Source: Candidatus Hydrogenedentota bacterium (GTDB taxonomy: Bacteria; Hydrogenedentota; Hydrogenedentia; Hydrogenedentales; SLHB01). From it: a stretch of 10,211 bases of DNA. Positions 7,115 through 10,211 of this stretch are shown here, one piece after another. The notes beneath the pieces were generated by a model. It ran no database searches. It was given only the letters and a program-made list of their open reading frames with translations, and was not told where the DNA came from. The stretch covers positions 1 through 10,211 of the forward strand of contig JAJDAB010000049.1 in the NCBI GenBank assembly GCA_029262095.1. Reading direction: 5' to 3'. The position numbers and the translations under genes are program-made. Numbering within the stretch: position 1 is the first letter of the stretch; each line of letters opens with the position of its first letter.

Positions 7115-8560
7115 ATGAACGACTCCACCCCATCTATCACACGCCGTGCTGCAATCAAAGGCATGGCGATCGGCGCTGCGGCAACCGGGACAGCCGTCAG
7201 CGGCGTTGACGTCGTGTCCGCTGAAGAAAATCGCGAGGTCGATATCATTGTCGTCGGCGCAGGTGCAGCGGGATCGATGGCGGCGACGCACTTCGCGAAA
7301 GCCGGCAAATCCGTTGCACTTCTCGAAGCCAATGGCCGCGTGGGTGGACGGCTCAAACGCGGCGAAATCGCCGGGCAATCTATCGATCTGGGCGGACAAT
7401 GGGTCGGCCCGACGCAAGACCGACTCATTGAGGTCGGGAAAGAACTCGGACTTAACACATTTCCGACGTACGTTGAAGGCGACATGATTATTGATGTCGC
7501 CGGAACGATCTTCAAGGGACTGACGCTTCCCGGCAACGTATTGGGCGAATACCTTCGGACGGTCGCACGCATCAACGAACTCGCTAGCGAAATCGACCCT
7601 GCGCAACCATGGAATGCGCCGCACGCCGAGGAGTGGGACAGCATCACGATGAAAACGTGGGCGACGCAAAACGCGGAAACCGATCATGTCCGCGATCTTA
7701 TCCGCATCATCGTCGAAGTTGTAAACTGCGTTCCGCCGGAACAGATGTCGTTGCTACAATTTCTCTGGTACATGAAATCCGGCCACAGTTTTCAAAAGGT
7801 CACCGACACCGCCGGTGGCGCACAGCAAGACCTCTACAAGGAATGCTTGGTATCGGTACCGGAGCTGTTGGCCAAAGCACTCGGTGACAAAGTCATACTC
7901 GATGCCCCGGTCCACGCCATCGCTCAGGACGATTCGCAGGTCACGGCGATGACAGCGAAAGGCACCTGGACCGCCAAACGCCTGGTCATGGCCGCTCCGC
8001 CGACCACAGCGGGAAACATAGATTACACCCCCGAACTGCCGTACAAACGGCGAGGCCTCATGGAGCGATCGCCAATGGGGGCAGTCATCAAATGCTTTAT
8101 CGCGTATGAGAAACCGTTCTGGCGCGACGCTGGTCTAAACGGACAGTCGATTTCGTCTGTGTCAAAGTTCGCCTCGACGTTCGACGTGACCGCACCCGGA
8201 AATCCGCGAGGGGTGTTATGCGGCTTCTTCGATGGTGGGCCTGCAATGGAATGGGCGGACAAATCGCCCGAGGAACGCGAAGCCCGTGCCATTGAAGACA
8301 TCGCACACGTTTTGGGTCCCGAAGCGAATTCACCGATCGAGTACGTGGAACAGAATTGGCCACGCGAAGCCTGGAGCACGGGTGGATACGCCTGCGTACC
8401 AGGCCCCGGTGTCACGTCCGTCTTTGGCGACGCCATCCGCCAACCGTGCGGGCGCATCCATTGGGCCGGGACTGAAACGTCGGACGTATGGTCGGGGTAT
8501 GTTGACGGCGCATTACGATCCGGCGATCGCGTCGCTGAAGAAGTGCTGGCGATGCTCTAG
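7115..8560 (+). CDS. Flavin monoamine oxidase family protein with Tat leader
   Basis: A 481-residue FAD amine oxidase, expected to oxidise a primary or secondary amine to an aldehyde with release of ammonia (or amine) and H2O2. Residues 1-36 look like a Tat leader (ITRRAAIKG at 8-16, then Ala/Gly-rich). The FAD loop is VVGAGAAGSMAA (46-57) with Glu71 for the ribose, then GRVGGRL (74-80) and DLGGQWVGPTQDR (91-103), typical of this family. SPMGAVIKCFIAYEKPFW matches human MAO closely, and Lys326 corresponds to the MAO flavin-contact lysine. The aromatic-cage tyrosines are kept as Tyr425 and Tyr462 (WSGY), but the MAO cysteine that bonds FAD is Gly424, so flavin should be non-covalent. RIHWAGTE closes the FAD site. 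AAGGA (7103-7107) sits 7 bases before the ATG. The stop overlaps the Shine-Dalgarno of the sulfotransferase gene downstream. The substrate amine is unknown. Confidence 0.87.
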   Translation: MNDSTPSITRRAAIKGMAIGAAATGTAVSGVDVVSAEENREVDIIVVGAGAAGSMAATHFAKAGKSVALLEANGRVGGRLKRGEIAGQSIDLGGQWVGPTQDRLIEVGKELGLNTFPTYVEGDMIIDVAGTIFKGLTLPGNVLGEYLRTVARINELASEIDPAQPWNAPHAEEWDSITMKTWATQNAETDHVRDLIRIIVEVVNCVPPEQMSLLQFLWYMKSGHSFQKVTDTAGGAQQDLYKECLVSVPELLAKALGDKVILDAPVHAIAQDDSQVTAMTAKGTWTAKRLVMAAPPTTAGNIDYTPELPYKRRGLMERSPMGAVIKCFIAYEKPFWRDAGLNGQSISSVSKFASTFDVTAPGNPRGVLCGFFDGGPAMEWADKSPEEREARAIEDIAHVLGPEANSPIEYVEQNWPREAWSTGGYACVPGPGVTSVFGDAIRQPCGRIHWAGTETSDVWSGYVDGALRSGDRVAEEVLAML

Positions 8561-8563
8561 GAG
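8559..8563 (+). promoter_or_regulatory. Ribosome binding site overlapping the amine oxidase stop codon
   Basis: AGGAG shares its first two bases with the TAG stop (8558-8560) of the amine oxidase and lies 10 bases before the sulfotransferase ATG at 8574. A ribosome ending on the first gene would sit directly on this site, so coupled translation is likely. It also decides the start: an in-frame open stretch extends back to 8232, but that part overlaps the oxidase out of frame. Confidence 0.7.
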
Positions 8564-8573
8564 ACCGCGCGTC

Positions 8574-9482
8574 ATGGAGAATACGAATATCGATTGGCCG
8601 GTCAAACAGCGCGAGGTACACAGTCATCATTTTGATTCGACTATCTGGAATGATATCGAATTCCGCGACGACGACATCATCATCTCGACGTACGCCAAGT
8701 CCGGTACAACTTGGGTGCAACAAATCGTCGGTCAACTCTTGTTTGATGGACGGGATGACGTCAATATCGCCGAGTTGTCGCCGTGGATGGACCTGCGTAT
8801 TCCGCCGAAGCATGAAAAACTCCCGGTCGTTGAGGCCCAATCACACCGCCGCTTCTTGAAAACGCATCTACCGGTCGATGCACTCGTTTTCTCACCGAAG
8901 GCGAAATACATCTACATCGGTCGCGACGGGCGCGATGTCGTGTGGAGCATGTACAACCACCACGCGAACGCGAATGAGAAATGGTACAAAGCGCTGAACG
9001 ACACGCCGGGCCGCGTAGGACCGCCCATCGGTAAACCGCCTAAAGAAGTTCGACAATACTTCGTGGAATGGCTGCGCGTGGATGGCCACCCCTGGTGGCC
9101 GTACTGGGAAAACGTTCGTAGCTGGTGGGCCATTCGGAGTCTTCCGAATATGCTGCACTTGCACTTCAATGATCTTAAAGCCGATCTTCCTGGCCAAATT
9201 CGTCGCGTCACCGAGTTCCTCGATATCTCAATCGACGACGCGCACTGGGATTCAATCGTTGAACATTGCACGTTCGACTGGATGAAAAAGAACGCTTCCA
9301 AGAGCGCTCCACTCGGCGGCATTTTTTGGGATGGCGGCGCGGATACCTTCATTCACAAAGGTACGAATGGACGCTGGGCCGACATTCTTTCTTTAGAGGA
9401 AGTGGAAGCATACGAGAAGCGCGCACTTGGCGAACTCGGATCTGAATGCGCCGATTGGCTCGCCAACGGAAGCGCCGGATAG
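8574..9482 (+). CDS. PAPS-dependent sulfotransferase, first of a tandem pair
   Basis: A 302-residue cytosolic-type sulfotransferase (Sulfotransfer_1 family), expected to move the sulfuryl group from PAPS to a hydroxyl or amine. The 5'-phosphosulfate loop is TYAKSGTTWVQQ (39-50, with Lys42). FLKTHLP (94-100) holds His98 at the position of the catalytic base. The 3'-phosphate site is YIGRDGRDVVWSMYNH (114-129), with Arg117 and Ser125 as expected contacts. IHKGTNGRW (260-268) is the C-terminal KGxxGxW PAPS motif, with His where Arg is usual ahead of it. Length is normal for the family (about 280-310), and there is no signal peptide or membrane segment. Only 13 bases separate it from the amine oxidase, and its Shine-Dalgarno overlaps that gene's stop. 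The next gene is a close paralogue. The acceptor cannot be predicted; vertebrate relatives use phenols, steroids and amines, but many bacterial ones are unassigned. Confidence 0.9.
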   Translation: MENTNIDWPVKQREVHSHHFDSTIWNDIEFRDDDIIISTYAKSGTTWVQQIVGQLLFDGRDDVNIAELSPWMDLRIPPKHEKLPVVEAQSHRRFLKTHLPVDALVFSPKAKYIYIGRDGRDVVWSMYNHHANANEKWYKALNDTPGRVGPPIGKPPKEVRQYFVEWLRVDGHPWWPYWENVRSWWAIRSLPNMLHLHFNDLKADLPGQIRRVTEFLDISIDDAHWDSIVEHCTFDWMKKNASKSAPLGGIFWDGGADTFIHKGTNGRWADILSLEEVEAYEKRALGELGSECADWLANGSAG

Positions 9483-9496
9483 GAACGTGCATAAAC

Positions 9497-9513
9497 ATGG
9501 CCCAAGAGGCCAT
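9497..9513 (+). promoter_or_regulatory. Small inverted repeat between the two sulfotransferase genes
   Basis: ATGGCC (9497-9502) pairs perfectly with GGCCAT (9508-9513) around a CAAGA loop, 14 bases after the stop of the first sulfotransferase. No T-run follows, so it is a poor intrinsic terminator. It might slow decay or tune expression of the second gene, or be chance. The rest of the 69-base spacer (9483-9551) holds only the next ribosome binding site. Confidence 0.3.
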
Positions 9514-9538
9514 AATTAGCTTCCGCCATCATTAATCC

Positions 9539-9543
9539 AGGAG
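9539..9543 (+). promoter_or_regulatory. Ribosome binding site that sets a TTG start
   Basis: AGGAG lies 8 bases before TTG at 9552, an ideal spacing. No in-frame ATG or GTG follows until well inside the conserved region. The residues after the TTG (TNI..PVK.RE) align directly with the start of the upstream paralogue, which confirms the choice. Confidence 0.75.
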
Positions 9544-9551
9544 TCGTTCTT

Positions 9552-10211
9552 TTGACCAATATTGTATGCCCGGTAAAGACTCGCGAGATTCGAAACCACC
9601 ACATCGACTCCACCTGTTGGAACAACTTTCCATACCGTGATGACGACATCGTGATTGGCACGTACCTAAAGTCCGGTACGACGTGGATGCAACAAATCGT
9701 AGGGCAGATTCTATTTGGCGGCCCGGACGAACTCGATATTCACGAATTGTCTCCTTGGATCGATCAGCGGCTCCCGAATCCGGAGGATACGCACGAGATG
9801 GTGGAAGCGCATACGCACCGCCGATTTCTCAAGACTCATCTCCCGGTTGACGCGCTCGAGTTCTCGCCCGTCGCAAAGTATCTGTACGTCGCACGTGACG
9901 GCCGCGACATGGCGTGGAGCCTTCACAACCATCACGCCAATGCGAACCATCTCTACTACAAATGGATTAACAAGATGCCCGGCCGCATCGGACCGACCTT
10001 CGACGAGCCGCCGGAAGACCCGCGCGACTATTTCCTCACTTGGTTGGAACAAGACGGTTATCCATTCTGGTCCTTCTGGGAACATATTCGCTCGTGGTGG
10101 GACATTCGGCATCTACCAAACGTCAAAGTATTGCATTTCAACAATCTCAAGGAAGACCTCGTTGGTGAAGTTCGCGATATTATGGCCTTCCTCGACGTGT
10201 CCGACATCTAC
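9552..10211 (+). CDS. PAPS-dependent sulfotransferase, second of tandem pair (runs off right edge)
   Basis: The first 220 codons of a second cytosolic-type sulfotransferase, starting at TTG and open to the window edge. It shows the 5'-phosphosulfate loop TYLKSGTTWMQQ (37-48), the KTHLP catalytic-His segment (His96), and the 3'-phosphate site VARDGRDMAWSLHNH (113-127). The C-terminal KGxxGxW motif would lie beyond the edge. A hand alignment with the preceding gene is almost free of gaps and gives roughly 60 percent identity over this span, so the pair arose by tandem duplication. Differences concentrate in three places: around residues 69-80, 130-160, and the N-terminal WNNFPY stretch. In cytosolic sulfotransferases such loops often line the acceptor pocket, so the two may prefer different acceptors. 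No signal peptide is present, and it is probably in the amine oxidase transcript. Confidence 0.9.
   Translation, partial: MTNIVCPVKTREIRNHHIDSTCWNNFPYRDDDIVIGTYLKSGTTWMQQIVGQILFGGPDELDIHELSPWIDQRLPNPEDTHEMVEAHTHRRFLKTHLPVDALEFSPVAKYLYVARDGRDMAWSLHNHHANANHLYYKWINKMPGRIGPTFDEPPEDPRDYFLTWLEQDGYPFWSFWEHIRSWWDIRHLPNVKVLHFNNLKEDLVGEVRDIMAFLDVSDIY

Noticed and set aside
6697..7687. Long minus-strand frames covering the end of oxidoreductase B, the palindromic element and the start of the amine oxidase
   Set aside because: They run antisense through two well-supported genes and translate the repeat. Phrases such as SGGKPPHSK come from the repeat and are a known type of spurious protein.
8232..8573. 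An N-terminal extension of 114 residues on the first sulfotransferase
   Set aside because: It overlaps the amine oxidase in another frame, resembles nothing in sulfotransferases, and a good ribosome binding site with ATG at 8574 gives the normal family length.

Overview
The window looks like chromosomal DNA from a free-living, environmental Gram-negative bacterium, most likely of the Planctomycetota / Candidatus Hydrogenedentota type. The basis is circumstantial. Four of its proteins begin with twin-arginine (Tat) export signals, two of these are Gfo/Idh/MocA oxidoreductases, one is a large FAD oxidoreductase with a C-terminal discoidin-like domain, and there are cytosolic-type sulfotransferases and palindromic intergenic repeats. 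No rRNA, tRNA, CRISPR array, transposase or phage gene was found.

Layout. (1) 1-554, minus strand: the first 184 codons of a 5'-methylthioadenosine phosphorylase (mtnP-like), with a GTG start, running off the left edge. (2) 657-1913, plus: Tat-exported Gfo/Idh/MocA oxidoreductase A, divergent from mtnP. (3) 1914-2059: convergent intergenic stretch with a palindrome of a known dispersed type and a CTCTGTG-rich low-complexity tract. (4) 2060-4039, minus: Tat-exported FAD-dependent oxidoreductase with a C-terminal carbohydrate-binding-like domain. (5) 4040-4153: divergent control region with a strong hairpin immediately before a ribosome binding site. (6) 4154-5560 and 5594-6922, plus: a right-handed beta-helix (pectate-lyase-like) protein and Tat-exported Gfo/Idh/MocA oxidoreductase B, probably one transcript. 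(7) 6923-7114: a 144-bp symmetrical palindromic element of nested hairpins with CTTG/CAAG loops. (8) 7115-8560, 8574-9482 and 9552-10211, plus: a Tat-type flavin monoamine oxidase and two tandem paralogous PAPS-dependent sulfotransferases, the second starting at TTG and running off the right edge.

How the genes may work together. The middle block (FAD oxidoreductase, beta-helix protein, two Gfo/Idh/MocA proteins) resembles sets used for handling sugars or polysaccharides outside the cytoplasm, but no substrate can be read from the sequence. The right block pairs an amine oxidase with two sulfotransferases. The Shine-Dalgarno of the first sulfotransferase overlaps the amine oxidase stop codon, so the two are very likely co-expressed. 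The sulfotransferases lack export signals and should act in the cytoplasm, while the oxidase carries a Tat-like leader.

No clearly new multi-gene system is evident. The best candidates for a second look are the palindromic element at 6926-7069, whose two arms differ by paired compensatory changes, the hairpin at 4116-4142, the tandem sulfotransferases coupled to an amine oxidase, and the altered EKP motif in oxidoreductase A. Every stretch without a gene is shorter than 300 bases.
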